Assembly (NCBI GenBank): GCA_001896555.1
Contig: MPOS01000011.1
Coordinates: 113,852-177,851 of the forward strand
Direction: 5' to 3'
From: Candidatus Phosphitivorax anaerolimi
GTDB taxonomy: Bacteria > Desulfobacterota > Desulfomonilia > UBA1062
DNA: 64,000 nucleotides
This document shows, piece by piece, positions 1 to 8,383 of this stretch; positions within the stretch are counted from its first letter, which is position 1, and each line of letters opens with the position of its first letter. The notes beneath the pieces were generated by a model, which did not search any database, had not been told where the DNA came from, and was given only the letters and a program-made list of their open reading frames with translations. The position numbers were made by a program, and so were the translations under genes.

Positions 1-890
1 TGGCCGTCATTGGGCCCATCCTTGCGCGTGTGCTCTATTTTTCCATATCGCGCAGGCGGGAATACCTTGCTGATGCCACGAGCGCACGGCTCACCCGCTA
101 TCCGGAAGGGCTTGCCTCGGCCCTGCAGAAGATCGGAGAGAGTACGGACATGCTCACCTCTGCACCGAGCGCAACCGCCCCTTTCTACATCGTCAATCCC
201 TACCGGCAGCACTTGAGCAACAGCGTCTTCGCCACCCATCCGCCGCTGGAAGAGCGGATCAGGATCCTGCGGGCCATGAGCCGGGGAGCGGGTTATCTCG
301 ACTACTTCAGGGCATATGTCGAGGTTACCCATCGCAGGGAGAAGCTCATTCCCGCCTCCGAGCTCCGGGATGAGGGCAGGGTGGAGATACGCAAAGGCGG
401 GCAGGCGGGCGGTCCTGTGCAGCCGGCCCGTCCGGAGTCGACCAGGAGGGCGGGGGACATCATCCGGGCATTGAACGGCTTTGCCTTCATCACCTGTCCG
501 TGCGGACTGAAGATCAAGCTGCCACCCGAGTACCGGGAAGGGCGCTTCGTCTGTCCGCGCTGCAGGCGCGAGCATCCCGTAAACAGGCCGGACAGTGAGA
601 GCGTGGGCTCTGTCCTGAGTGCATCTGCGGTCATGGGCAGAGCGGCATCAGCGGGAGGGAAAGAGCCCAGGAACAGGGGCGGGCGCGAAGGCCGGGACGG
701 CCTCCCGACCCGAGAGGTCCGTTACCTGCCCGGTACATGGCAGAAAATCACCTGCACCGGCTGCGGCCATGCATATGAGATTTCTCCTCGTTTCAGGGCG
801 CGGAGGCTCACCTGCTCGGGCTGCGGTGCGGCAATACCCCTCGCACCGGTCCATGAGCCGGATGGCCGGTCATCCGGCCTCCCGGCATGA
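1..890 (+). CDS. M48-family zinc metallopeptidase, C-terminal part, with two zinc-ribbon-like motifs (5' end outside window)
   Basis: The reading frame is already open at the window edge, so the N-terminus and the HExxH motif are missing. The first visible residues include SRRREYLADATSARLT, the typical M48 segment that carries the third zinc ligand (Glu of EYLAD), followed by HPPLEERI, also usual for HtpX/M48 peptidases. After the peptidase domain the protein continues for about 170 residues. This tail holds two cysteine clusters that look like zinc ribbons: a CPC plus CPRC pair at about 490-565 and a CTGC plus CSGC pair at about 750-825. Such a tail is not part of standard HtpX, so it may bind a partner or sense metal; that role is inference. 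M48 peptidases usually act on membrane or periplasmic proteins. Confidence 0.8.
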   Translation, partial: AVIGPILARVLYFSISRRREYLADATSARLTRYPEGLASALQKIGESTDMLTSAPSATAPFYIVNPYRQHLSNSVFATHPPLEERIRILRAMSRGAGYLDYFRAYVEVTHRREKLIPASELRDEGRVEIRKGGQAGGPVQPARPESTRRAGDIIRALNGFAFITCPCGLKIKLPPEYREGRFVCPRCRREHPVNRPDSESVGSVLSASAVMGRAASAGGKEPRNRGGREGRDGLPTREVRYLPGTWQKITCTGCGHAYEISPRFRARRLTCSGCGAAIPLAPVHEPDGRSSGLPA

Positions 891-1044
891 AACGCCCATC
901 CCCCCGGCGAGGGGCCCCTCGATTCATACCGGATCTATCCTCTTTTTTGCCTGCCGAGACTGGCACCATCAGCGAAAGATGACCCCTGGCATACTCCGAT
1001 TCTCCGGCGGGACGGCTCATGCCCTTCGGCCCGGGAGGTTTCGA

Positions 1045-1365
1045 TCACCGCCAGAACAGGAAAAACCGCTCAACGATCTCGGTCGCAAGGTCGAGCATCT
1101 CATTGAAAAAGAAGACGCCCAGCGCTCCCCAGATGAGGGGAACAGCCACCATGATGGAGAAGAGCCCGTTGAATCCCGGGCGGTAACCCATGAGTATCAC
1201 CGCTCCGTAGAGGCATATCAGGACGATATCGATAAAAACGCCGAAAAGCGCGGCCAAAATGAAGCGCATGATACAGGAAAGCGGGTCATATTCCTGCATG
1301 GGCGCCTGTGCGGATGGATTTACGGACGGCCGTGAGCTCTTGCGAACGTTTCGTCTTCTGTTCAC
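1045..1365 (-). CDS. Small membrane protein of unknown function
   Basis: This 106-residue product has a polar, basic N-terminus (about 30 residues) and then two hydrophobic stretches, FILAALFGVFIDIVLICLYG and a second around GLFSIMVAVPLIWGALGVFF, so two membrane spans are likely. It is not recognised as a known family. The listed start is GTG, preceded by a purine-rich stretch (GGAAAAGAAG). An internal Met at residue 23, just before the first hydrophobic segment, is another possible start. The gene converges with the M48 gene and stands alone. Membrane topology and coding plausibility support it over the opposite-strand frame. Confidence 0.5.
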   Translation of the reverse strand: MNRRRNVRKSSRPSVNPSAQAPMQEYDPLSCIMRFILAALFGVFIDIVLICLYGAVILMGYRPGFNGLFSIMVAVPLIWGALGVFFFNEMLDLATEIVERFFLFWR

Positions 1366-1504
1366 GGGGCGTGCGCTTCTTTTCCCTGAGTCATATACGC
1401 TTCAAACCGAGTTATCTTTCAGGCGCCCTGATAGAGCGTTTCACCCAGGTATCTCAAGGGGTGAAAAGCACGGGCGGGCGCCTCGCATGCCGGGATGAAA
1501 AAAC

Positions 1505-2155
1505 CTATCGCATCTTTCTGCGCACCCCTGCCAGCCCCAGCAGCCCGGCACCCAGGAGCAGGAAGGTGGCCGGCTCGGGTACGGGTGAGCCCTGGCCCCC
1601 GCCGATGGTGAGGTTGTCCCAGAGGATCGAGTTGTTACTGATTGCGCTGGGCCCGAAGAACTCGATGGAGGAGATGACCGGCAGGACGGTCTGGATGGAG
1701 AGGGTTACGCCGGCATAGGAGTCCCAGGGGTTGATGACCACGGCAGACCCCACCTGCCAGCCCGAACTGTCGTATGCATAGAGATGGAGCCAGTCTTCGT
1801 CATAGCCGGAGTCGCCCATGGTGATGCTCACATAATCGGTGGGGGTGTCAAAATACACCTTGGTGGAATTCGCAGCAACGTTATACGGGTCGTTCCTCAC
1901 CACATGGCCTGAGAAGTCCGGACCCAGGGAAGGGTTGAAACTGTCCACCGCGGTCACGAGGAATCCGTCATCCTCGTCGTTCATGACGTTCACGTTGTCA
2001 AACCGTATTCCCTCGAAGAAGCTGTTGAACTGGTCTTCCGTGTAAAAGCCGGCCGGAATGTTCTCGAAATCATAGGTGATGGTGCAGGTCCACGCAGGCA
2101 TGGAACACAGAAGAACAAACACGATGCCACGTATCGCATGCAGAATATATTTCAT
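1505..2155 (-). CDS. PEP-CTERM sorting domain protein, secreted
   Basis: The product (about 216 residues) starts with a signal peptide (MKYILHAIRGIVFVLLCSMP) and ends with VPEPATFLLLGAGLLGLAGV followed by RRKMR. This is the textbook PEP-CTERM tripartite signal: a PEP motif, a hydrophobic helix and a basic tail. It would be recognised by an exosortase (XrtA/EpsH type) in the inner membrane, which is not encoded in this window. The middle part (about 30-185) is rich in Asp, Asn and aromatic residues like a beta-sandwich surface domain, but no named domain is certain. The start at 2155 is chosen because AAAGGAGG lies just upstream; a longer frame from 2212 has no such site. PEP-CTERM proteins usually go with exopolysaccharide production. 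Confidence 0.85.
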   Translation of the reverse strand: MKYILHAIRGIVFVLLCSMPAWTCTITYDFENIPAGFYTEDQFNSFFEGIRFDNVNVMNDEDDGFLVTAVDSFNPSLGPDFSGHVVRNDPYNVAANSTKVYFDTPTDYVSITMGDSGYDEDWLHLYAYDSSGWQVGSAVVINPWDSYAGVTLSIQTVLPVISSIEFFGPSAISNNSILWDNLTIGGGQGSPVPEPATFLLLGAGLLGLAGVRRKMR

Positions 2156-2217
2156 AAAAACCTCCTTTGAAAACATAATGATATAATAACAGTCAAAGCA
2201 AGTAAAGAACAATTTGA

Positions 2218-2242
2218 GCGGGGCAGGCCCTGCCTGCCCCGC
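2218..2242 (-). terminator. Likely rho-independent terminator after the propionyl-CoA synthetase gene
   Basis: A 10-bp perfect stem (GCGGGGCAGG / CCTGCCCCGC) with a 5-nt loop lies about 50 nt past the stop codon at 2294. On the minus strand it is followed by a T-rich stretch (TCAAATTGTTCTTTACTT). It also lies just upstream of the PEP-CTERM gene and would separate the two transcripts. Confidence 0.6.
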
Positions 2243-2293
2243 ATCATTGAAAACGATGTTGTCTCACCTGGGCTTGAAGAGGATGCTTCATCC

Positions 2294-4192
2294 TCAGCCT
2301 CGAGGATAGCCCAAGCCTTTCAGCGCTGCCTCGATCTCCCCCAGCACGGCCGGGTCCTCGATCGTGGATGGGGTGCTGAACTTCTGGCCGTCTGCGATCT
2401 TGCGCATGGTGGCCCGCAGGATCTTACCGCTCCTGGTCTTGGGAAGGCGCTTGACCACAGCCACGTCCTTCAGGCACGCCAGGGCACCGATCTCGGAACG
2501 CACCATGGCGACCACGCTCTTCTGGATCTCCTCCTCGCTTGCGGTGGATCCGGCCTTGAGCACCACGAATCCCACGGGTACCTGGCCCTTGAGCTGGTCT
2601 TCGACGCCGATCACCGCGCACTCGGCCACGTCCGGGTGCTTGGCCACCACCTCCTCCATGCCGCCGGTTGAGAGCCTGTGGCCGGCGACGTTGATGACAT
2701 CGTCCACCCTGCCCATGATGTAGAGATAGCCGTCCCCGTCCTTGTATCCGCCGTCGCCCGTGGCGTAGTACCCGGCATAATCGCTGAGGTAGGATTTGAC
2801 ATAGGCATCGTCCTTCTGCCACAGGGTAGGCAGGCAGCCGGGGGGAAGAGGGAGTCGGATGCCGATGACGCCTTCATCGCCGTTGGGCTGTTCCTTGCCG
2901 CTTTCATTCAGGATCCGGACATCATACCCGGGCACCGGCTTGGTGGGTGAGCCGGGCTTGATGGGCAGCTCTTCGATCCCCATACAGTTCGCCGCGATGG
3001 CCCAGCCCGTCTCGGTCTGCCACCAGTGATCCACCACCGGGATCCTGAGTAGGTCGCTCGCCCAGTGATAGGTGTCAGGATCGAGCCTTTCGCCAGCCAG
3101 GAACAGGTATTTCAGGCAGGAGATGTCGTATTTGTCCAGATAGGTTCCGCCCGGATCCTCCTTCTTGATAGCCCTGAAGGCGGTCGGTGCGGTAAAGAGC
3201 ACCTTGACCCCGTATTCGGAGATCACCCGCCAGAATGCCCCCGGATCAGGGGTGCCAACGGGTTTGCCCTCGTACATGATGGTAGTGCACCCCGAAAGCA
3301 GCGGGGCATAAATGATGTAGGAATGGCCCACGACCCAGCCCACGTCAGACGCGGCCCAGTAGACGTCGCCCGGCTCAACGCCGTAGATATACTTCATCGA
3401 CCACTTCAGCGCCACGGCGTGACCGCCGTTGTCACGGACGACCCCCTTGGGCACACCGGTGGTTCCCGAGGTGTAGAGGATGTAGAGTGGATCAGTGGCG
3501 TTCACGGAGACGCATCCGGCCGGTTCGACACCCGTGAGCGCATCCATCCAGTCGATGTCTCTGCCCGGGATGAGATCGGCCTTGACCTGGGGCCGCTGGT
3601 AGATGATGCATTTTTCGGGCTTGTGGCTGGAGAGCTCGATGGCCTTGTCCAGAAGCGGCTTGTAGGGGATGGGGCCCTTGGGCTCGATGCCGCAGGAGGC
3701 TGAGAGCACGATTTTTGGCTTGGCGTCTTCGATGCGGACCGCAAGCTCGTTGGAGGCGAACCCGCCGAATACCAGGGAATGGATGGCGCCGATGCGCGCG
3801 CAGGCGAACATGGCAACGGCCGCCTCGGGGATCATGGGCATGTAGATGACCACCCGGTCGCCCTTTTCCACGCCCAGGGACTTGAGCACCCCGGCAAATT
3901 GAGCCACCTTTGTCAGGAGCTCGCCATAGGTGATCTTCTGCTTGGTGCCAGTGACCGGGCTGTCATAGATGATGGCGGTCTGGTCTTTCCTGCCGTTTTC
4001 TACATGGTAGTCGATGGCGTTGTAGCAGGTGTTCAGCTTTCCGCCGGCGAACCACCGGTAAAACGGCGCCTTCGAATCATCCAGGACCTTGTCCCACTTT
4101 TTGTCCCAGTGGATCGCCCCTGCCGCAATGCTCCAGAAACCCTCTCTGTCTTCCAGAGAGCGCCGGTAGGCGTCTTCATACGATTTGAACAT
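2294..4192 (-). CDS. prpE: Propionyl-CoA synthetase (AMP-forming acyl-CoA synthetase, PrpE/Acs family)
   Basis: At 632 residues this matches the usual length of PrpE. It activates propionate (or acetate) with ATP and CoA through an acyl-adenylate. Seen motifs: the P-loop-like YTSGTTGVPKG, the DHWWQTETGW segment with the adenine/acyl pocket, YATGDGGYKDGDGYLYIMGR, and the C-terminal catalytic lysine in LPKTRSGKILRATMRK (Lys about 590). The segment GERLDPDTYHW and overall flow resemble PrpE more than acetyl-CoA synthetase, but substrate choice cannot be proven from sequence alone. The ATG at 4192 follows AAGGGGG. A sigma-54-type promoter and a repeat array sit upstream, so expression probably depends on an enhancer-binding activator. 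Propionate activation would fit a propionate- or odd-chain-oxidising syntroph. Confidence 0.85.
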   Translation of the reverse strand: MFKSYEDAYRRSLEDREGFWSIAAGAIHWDKKWDKVLDDSKAPFYRWFAGGKLNTCYNAIDYHVENGRKDQTAIIYDSPVTGTKQKITYGELLTKVAQFAGVLKSLGVEKGDRVVIYMPMIPEAAVAMFACARIGAIHSLVFGGFASNELAVRIEDAKPKIVLSASCGIEPKGPIPYKPLLDKAIELSSHKPEKCIIYQRPQVKADLIPGRDIDWMDALTGVEPAGCVSVNATDPLYILYTSGTTGVPKGVVRDNGGHAVALKWSMKYIYGVEPGDVYWAASDVGWVVGHSYIIYAPLLSGCTTIMYEGKPVGTPDPGAFWRVISEYGVKVLFTAPTAFRAIKKEDPGGTYLDKYDISCLKYLFLAGERLDPDTYHWASDLLRIPVVDHWWQTETGWAIAANCMGIEELPIKPGSPTKPVPGYDVRILNESGKEQPNGDEGVIGIRLPLPPGCLPTLWQKDDAYVKSYLSDYAGYYATGDGGYKDGDGYLYIMGRVDDVINVAGHRLSTGGMEEVVAKHPDVAECAVIGVEDQLKGQVPVGFVVLKAGSTASEEEIQKSVVAMVRSEIGALACLKDVAVVKRLPKTRSGKILRATMRKIADGQKFSTPSTIEDPAVLGEIEAALKGLGYPRG

Positions 4193-4272
4193 GGATGGAA
4201 ACCCCCTTATCAGTAATCTTTCAATCCTGTATTCTCATCCCGATGTCCGGGAATGTGTAGTCGCAGTCATAA

Positions 4273-4288
4273 AGCAATGCATATGCCA
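4273..4288 (-). promoter_or_regulatory. Sigma-54 (RpoN) promoter match upstream of prpE
   Basis: Read on the minus strand the sequence is TGGCATATGCATTGCT. It matches the -24/-12 consensus TGGCAC-N5-TTGCW at all but one position and has the required GG-N10-GC spacing. Transcription would start near 4262, giving a leader of about 70 nt before the ATG at 4192. It lies in the 343-bp non-coding stretch 4193-4535. Apart from this site and the TGTCCGG copies, nothing else was recognised in that stretch. Confidence 0.65.
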
Positions 4289-4342
4289 GCATGGAACAGT
4301 CAGGAATATCAATGAGATAGATGGAGAGGCCCGTGCCATTTC

Positions 4343-4389
4343 TGTCCGGGAAGCTGGAAAGTGTCCGGATAACAGGACAGGTTGTCCGG
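4343..4389 (-). promoter_or_regulatory. Array of TGTCCGG repeats, possible enhancer-binding-protein sites
   Basis: TGTCCGG occurs at 4343-4349, 4362-4368 and 4383-4389, with start-to-start spacings of 19 and 21 bp, close to two helical turns. A fourth copy lies at 4244-4250, between promoter and gene. The three clustered copies lie 55-115 bp upstream of the sigma-54 promoter in the direction of prpE, where activator sites are usual. Binding by a specific activator is inference. Confidence 0.45.
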
Positions 4390-4535
4390 AAACATCGATT
4401 GTTGAAAAAGGCAGGGTGTGTCTGCGGGCATGGTGCATGTTATGGCTAGGGGCTTGGAACAATGCTGAAAATCATAGGACAGGCCTGAAATGATTATGCC
4501 GGGTATTGAGGGGAAGGCGGGTGGGAATCACTTGC

Positions 4536-4988
4536 TTACAGGAGAATATCGTATAACCTGAATGCCATGTCCCAGTGTTCAGACATGGGATTCTTGAGGT
4601 TCGGGTCGAACACCTTGAACACGGCTGCGAGGCTTACCACGAGGGCGCCTGCAATGTCCGGGATCTTCTCTTCTGTTTCGGCGCCGTAGGCGAGATCCAT
4701 TGCCGGCTGGCCGGCAAGGTCTCCCAGGACGGCATCGAGATCCAGGCTCTCACGCAGCTCGCGATAGCGGGACATGCTCTCCTGGAGCCCCTTGGTTATC
4801 GGGAGGTCCCAGGGATAAATGAAATCGCGGTCGTTCGCCTTTGCCGCGGCCTGACCGATGAGAAGCAGGTCGTAGAGCTTGCGGCTGATGAAGTCGTCCA
4901 GGCGCTTCAGATCGCTCTTGTCCACATCGAGACCAGAGGCGAGCCGGAAGAGCTGTTCGAACTTTGACACACTGGATACCGGGGTCAT
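4536..4988 (-). CDS. DUF1931 family histone-fold protein
   Basis: The 150-residue protein matches the DUF1931 family, known from structures of Aquifex and Thermus members that show two histone folds in one chain. Recognisable family segments are SKFEQLFRLASGLDVDKSDL, FISRKLYDLLLIGQAAAKAN, a WDLPITKGLQES turn, and the end FDPNLKNPMSEHWDMAFRLY. Family members are about the same length. A DNA-binding or nucleoid role is assumed from the fold, not proven. The start at 4988 is chosen because AAAGGA lies 6 nt upstream and the family starts near this Met; a longer frame from 5027 is unlikely. It stands between the acyl-CoA synthetase genes on the same strand. Confidence 0.85.
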   Translation of the reverse strand: MTPVSSVSKFEQLFRLASGLDVDKSDLKRLDDFISRKLYDLLLIGQAAAKANDRDFIYPWDLPITKGLQESMSRYRELRESLDLDAVLGDLAGQPAMDLAYGAETEEKIPDIAGALVVSLAAVFKVFDPNLKNPMSEHWDMAFRLYDILL

Positions 4989-5118
4989 ATGGGGTCCTTT
5001 CATAGATAATGCACGGGCGTTTTGCATGAATCAAGAGACAGGACCCATGGCCCGCTCCCCTGTCTTTCGGCGCCGGTATACCGGGGCGGGCCAGCGGCTG
5101 GGACCGTGTCGAGACGGA

Positions 5119-6573
5119 TCACCCGGTTGTTGCAGGTTTGGGCGATTCCCCGGCCCGCCCAAAATGTTCACGGGCAAGCCCCCTCTGAAACTCTGCATAC
5201 CGGATGAGGTGGGAGAGCGCCTTGAATGAGTCTAAAGGATGCTCGATGAAATAGATGCCGTTCTCACCATAGTAGCGCCTGGCATAGTCGGTCATTTCCC
5301 GGAAGCTCAGTGCGACCACGGGCTTGTCAGCGGAGCGGGCGATCGGGAAGATGCCTTCGTTGAAGCGGTGCATCAGGGCGTCATCGTCACCGGCGGGGGC
5401 AAACGACAGGGTGGCTATCATGTCGAGGTTTTCGTCATCGAGCAGGATCTTCAGGACATCACCCATTCCCTGCCAAAAGCCCGATCCTGTCACATCGAGC
5501 GGGTTGTCGGGCTGGGCAAAGCCGGGCAGCACGGCCTTCAAGGCCCTGACGGTCTTCTCTGAAAGGCGGGGCACCTCGATGCCGCAGCGGCTGCACAGGT
5601 CTGCATAGAGCCCGCACAAACCTCCCGAGAGGGTGCAGATGCCGAGTCTCCCTCCCCGGGGAAGCGGGCAGCGGGAGAACACGGAGGCGGTCTCCACCAG
5701 CTCTTCGATGCTCTCCACCCGGATGATCCCATACTGCCGGAAAAACGCATCCATCACGGCATCGTTGCCTGCAAGCGCCCCGGTGTGGGAACGGGCCGCG
5801 CTCTTGCCGCGCTCGGATCTGCCCACCTTGAGCAGGATGATGGGTTTCTGTTTCAGCGCAGCCTCCAGGGCGATCTCCTTCATCCGGCCGATGGTGCGGA
5901 AGCCTTCCATGAACCCGGTGATCACGCGCGTGCGGGTGTCATGAACCAGGTAGTCCATGCAGTCTTCCGCAGTGATCACGGCCTCGTTGCCGGTGGTGGT
6001 GTAGAGGGATATGCCGAGTGACTTTCTCAGGAGCTTGCTTGCGATGATCTCGCTGCTCGCGCCGCTCTGCCCCACCAGGCCGATGGAGCCGGAGCGCAGC
6101 TCGCCCTCCACGGACCCGCCGGCAAACACGTTCACTCTCTCGGAGAAGTTCATGAAGCCCAGGCAGTTGGGACCCATAAGCAGGATGCCGTTCTCCTTGC
6201 AGAAGCGCTTCAGTTGCTCCTGTTTTGCCTCGCCTTCCGCCCCTGTCTCCGCAAACCCCGAAGAGATGAGCAGGATGTTCCTGATGCCCTTGTGCAGCAG
6301 CTTCTCCACAGAGGCGGGCACGGCTTCGCTCTTGACCATGACCACCGCAAAATCGATCTCGCCCTCCGGGAGGTGCTCGATAGAGGGCAGGGCCTTGATC
6401 CCTGCCACCTCGGCCGCTCCGGGATTGATGGGAAAGAACTGGAGGTTCGTCCCGAAGCGCCGCCCATAACCGACCAGGTTGCCGAACCACTGGTTTTTCG
6501 TGGATGCGCCCACCACGGCCACGCCGCGGGGCGAGAAAAATCGTCTCAATCGTTCGTACGCCGCCTTCTCCAT
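5119..6573 (-). CDS. ADP-forming acyl-CoA synthetase alpha-subunit-like protein (CoA-binding domain, succinyl-CoA-ligase fold)
   Basis: The product (484 residues) has an N-terminal CoA-binding Rossmann domain (SPRGVAVVGAST, about residues 15-125), then succinyl-CoA-synthetase-like domains with LMGPNCLGFMN, GLVGQSGASS and the ARSHTGALAGND segment. The His in the last is the usual phosphohistidine site of ADP-forming acetyl-CoA synthetases. Enzymes of this family make ATP from an acyl-CoA, or the reverse. No ATP-grasp (beta) domain is attached or encoded beside it, so the active partner must be elsewhere, or the protein has another role. The start at 6573 follows AAGGGGGTG; an alternative Met lies 7 codons upstream. 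The neighbouring prpE suggests short-chain acyl-CoA metabolism. Confidence 0.8.
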   Translation of the reverse strand: MEKAAYERLRRFFSPRGVAVVGASTKNQWFGNLVGYGRRFGTNLQFFPINPGAAEVAGIKALPSIEHLPEGEIDFAVVMVKSEAVPASVEKLLHKGIRNILLISSGFAETGAEGEAKQEQLKRFCKENGILLMGPNCLGFMNFSERVNVFAGGSVEGELRSGSIGLVGQSGASSEIIASKLLRKSLGISLYTTTGNEAVITAEDCMDYLVHDTRTRVITGFMEGFRTIGRMKEIALEAALKQKPIILLKVGRSERGKSAARSHTGALAGNDAVMDAFFRQYGIIRVESIEELVETASVFSRCPLPRGGRLGICTLSGGLCGLYADLCSRCGIEVPRLSEKTVRALKAVLPGFAQPDNPLDVTGSGFWQGMGDVLKILLDDENLDMIATLSFAPAGDDDALMHRFNEGIFPIARSADKPVVALSFREMTDYARRYYGENGIYFIEHPLDSFKALSHLIRYAEFQRGLAREHFGRAGESPKPATTG

Positions 6574-6876
6574 ACGATGGCACCCCCTTTTCACATCACA
6601 GCATGTTCAACACCATCCAACCAATCGTTGTGTCAATAGGAAAAACCGGAAGCTGCAGTTCACTGGACAGTGGGTCACCATACTTTGTCCAAAGGAACCC
6701 CCCCATGCGCAGCGGGAGGGAGACACGTTCTCTTGGCATATCCGGCCGGAGCGTTATTCAACTATGTAGGAATATATCGCTTCCATGTGTTCTTCGGTAA
6801 TGCGGCAGCCGTTCCCGCCGTGTTGAAGGGGCATCCGTAGGGATACACGGCACCTGCCGGTATCAAGGGAGGGTTT
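6574..6876 (+). other. Divergent intergenic region, no gene seen
   Basis: This 303-bp stretch separates the acyl-CoA synthetase-like gene (minus) from the small secreted protein gene (plus) and must hold both promoters. No clear sigma-70 or sigma-54 match, RNA gene or repeat was recognised. Confidence 0.4.
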
Positions 6877-7380
6877 ATGAACATGAAGAAAGCAATCTTA
6901 CTATTCATTGCAGCCTTCACGATATTGGGCGTGGGACAATCGGCCCCCGCACAGGAGCTTCTCTCGCTCAATCAGACCTTCGTGCTCCATCCGGCGCCGA
7001 GGGAGCACGATTCCTATTCCCTGTACTACAACATCCTGGTGAGGTCCCCGGGACTCATCCGCATCAGGCTCGATCTGGAAAATGTTTCACCTGATCTGGC
7101 CGGTGAGGTGAAGTTTCTCAGTGTCTCGCTCAGGCAGCTGGAGAACGAGGTGGAAGTCCGCAGGGTCGAGTCCGGCCCCGGCGGCATCGTTCTGGAATAC
7201 GGAGTGGATGCCTACGAGCTGGACCGCACCAAAGGTGAATACCGCATTGTCGTGTCCAACTGGTCTCAGCTCCATACGGCTGTCGCCAGGCTCGTCGCTT
7301 GGTACCCGGGCGAAGAGGATTCGGAAGAGCCCTGGCCCTACATCCCGGGACGCCCGCGTGCGGAAGACCTGACGTTCTGA
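6877..7380 (+). CDS. Small secreted protein of unknown function
   Basis: The 167-residue product begins with a clear signal peptide (basic MNMKK, hydrophobic ILLFIAAFTILGVG, then SAPAQE as likely cleavage region), so it is probably periplasmic. The mature part reads as alternating beta-strand sequence (SLYYNILVRSPGLIRIRLDL, EYRIVVSNWS) and ends in a Pro-rich tail. No family was recognised. AAGGGAGG sits just before the ATG at 6877; the ATG two codons later is an equally good start. The gene converges with endonuclease III and has a 34-bp palindrome downstream. Confidence 0.65.
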   Translation: MNMKKAILLFIAAFTILGVGQSAPAQELLSLNQTFVLHPAPREHDSYSLYYNILVRSPGLIRIRLDLENVSPDLAGEVKFLSVSLRQLENEVEVRRVESGPGGIVLEYGVDAYELDRTKGEYRIVVSNWSQLHTAVARLVAWYPGEEDSEEPWPYIPGRPRAEDLTF

Positions 7381-7507
7381 CCCCCCTTTCGGGGACGGGT
7401 CCACATTTCCCGCGCAGCAGGGAAAGAACCGGTTGCCAGGTCTATCGGACCACGGGCTGGTTCATGGGTATGACATGCGGTGAATGGTCAGGATCGGGTC
7501 AAGAATT

Positions 7508-7541
7508 GGGGTGAGGTCTCAATGCATTGAGACCTCACCCC
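7508..7541. repeat. 34-bp perfect palindrome, REP-like
   Basis: The two 17-nt halves (GGGGTGAGGTCTCAATG and its exact complement) meet with no loop. It lies between convergent genes and could act as a transcription stop, though no T-run follows. Its left edge, ATTGGGGTGAGGTCTC, matches the edge of the 52-bp palindrome at 33208 at 14 of 16 positions, which suggests one repeat family. Confidence 0.7.
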
Positions 7542-7607
7542 GTGACCGAACTCATGATGACTCAAGGGTCTCCTTTTTCCGCCTGTCCGGGCATTTCAGG
7601 GCACGAT

Positions 7608-8285
7608 CTACCGGTGCCTGGTCACCTTCACCTGGCGGCACATGTCCAGAACCGGACAGGTGCTGCACCTGGGGAGCCTGGACGTGCAGATGTTCTTGCC
7701 AAAGGGCACCAGTATCCGGTTGATCTCGCTCCAGTATTCGACCGGCAGCCTCTCCTCCAAGACGCGTAGACTCTGCTCGGGCCTCGTGGTTTGAATGTAG
7801 CCCCAGCGGTTTGTGATGCGGTGCACGTGGGTGTCCACGGATATGCGATTTTCCCCGCAGGCAATTGCCAGGACGAGGTTTGCGCACTTGGGTCCGACCC
7901 CGGGCAGCGACAGCAGCACTTCCCGCTTGCACGGCAGCACGCCGTGGTATTCATCCACGATTCTGTGGGCTGCAGCATGGATGCGAAGGGCCTTGATATC
8001 GTGGAAGGAGCTGGGGATGATGGCCCTTTCTATCAGCGCGGGGTCCAGAGCGGCAACCTGCCCGGGTGTGCGGCCCAGGGCGAAGAGCCTCCGGGAGCAG
8101 ACGAGGGTCGTTTCATCAAAGGTGCGCGCCGAGATGATGCACGCCATGAGCTGCTCGAAGGCAGAGGTGTGCCCCTCTTTGGCAAGCTGGGTCAGGGCCG
8201 CCTTGGGGAAGGGCTGGACGGCTTGCCGGATACGCTCCATCACCTGGCGGATATCGAAAGGCCGCTTTTCTTCTCGACTGTGCAT
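7608..8285 (-). CDS. nth: Endonuclease III (DNA glycosylase/AP lyase)
   Basis: The product from the Met at 8285 is 225 residues, close to the usual 211-220. It removes oxidised pyrimidines and cleaves abasic sites in base-excision repair. The helix-hairpin-helix is LPGVGPKCANLVLAIA, with the Lys that attacks the sugar. The catalytic Asp is in ISVDTHVHRITNRWG. The four cysteines that bind the 4Fe-4S cluster are spaced C-x6-C-x2-C-x5-C in ICTSRLPRCSTCPVLDMC. The frame stays open upstream to 8468, but the added 61 residues look non-coding. The ribosome site of the chosen start is weak. Confidence 0.93.
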   Translation of the reverse strand: MHSREEKRPFDIRQVMERIRQAVQPFPKAALTQLAKEGHTSAFEQLMACIISARTFDETTLVCSRRLFALGRTPGQVAALDPALIERAIIPSSFHDIKALRIHAAAHRIVDEYHGVLPCKREVLLSLPGVGPKCANLVLAIACGENRISVDTHVHRITNRWGYIQTTRPEQSLRVLEERLPVEYWSEINRILVPFGKNICTSRLPRCSTCPVLDMCRQVKVTRHR

Positions 8286-8383
8286 GGTGCTTGGGGAGAC
8301 CCCGGGAAACGGGGCCTCTCTTGGGATACAGAATAAAGGGATGCCGCCCGAACAACAGGAAGAGGCAAGCCCTGCAGGCAAGG

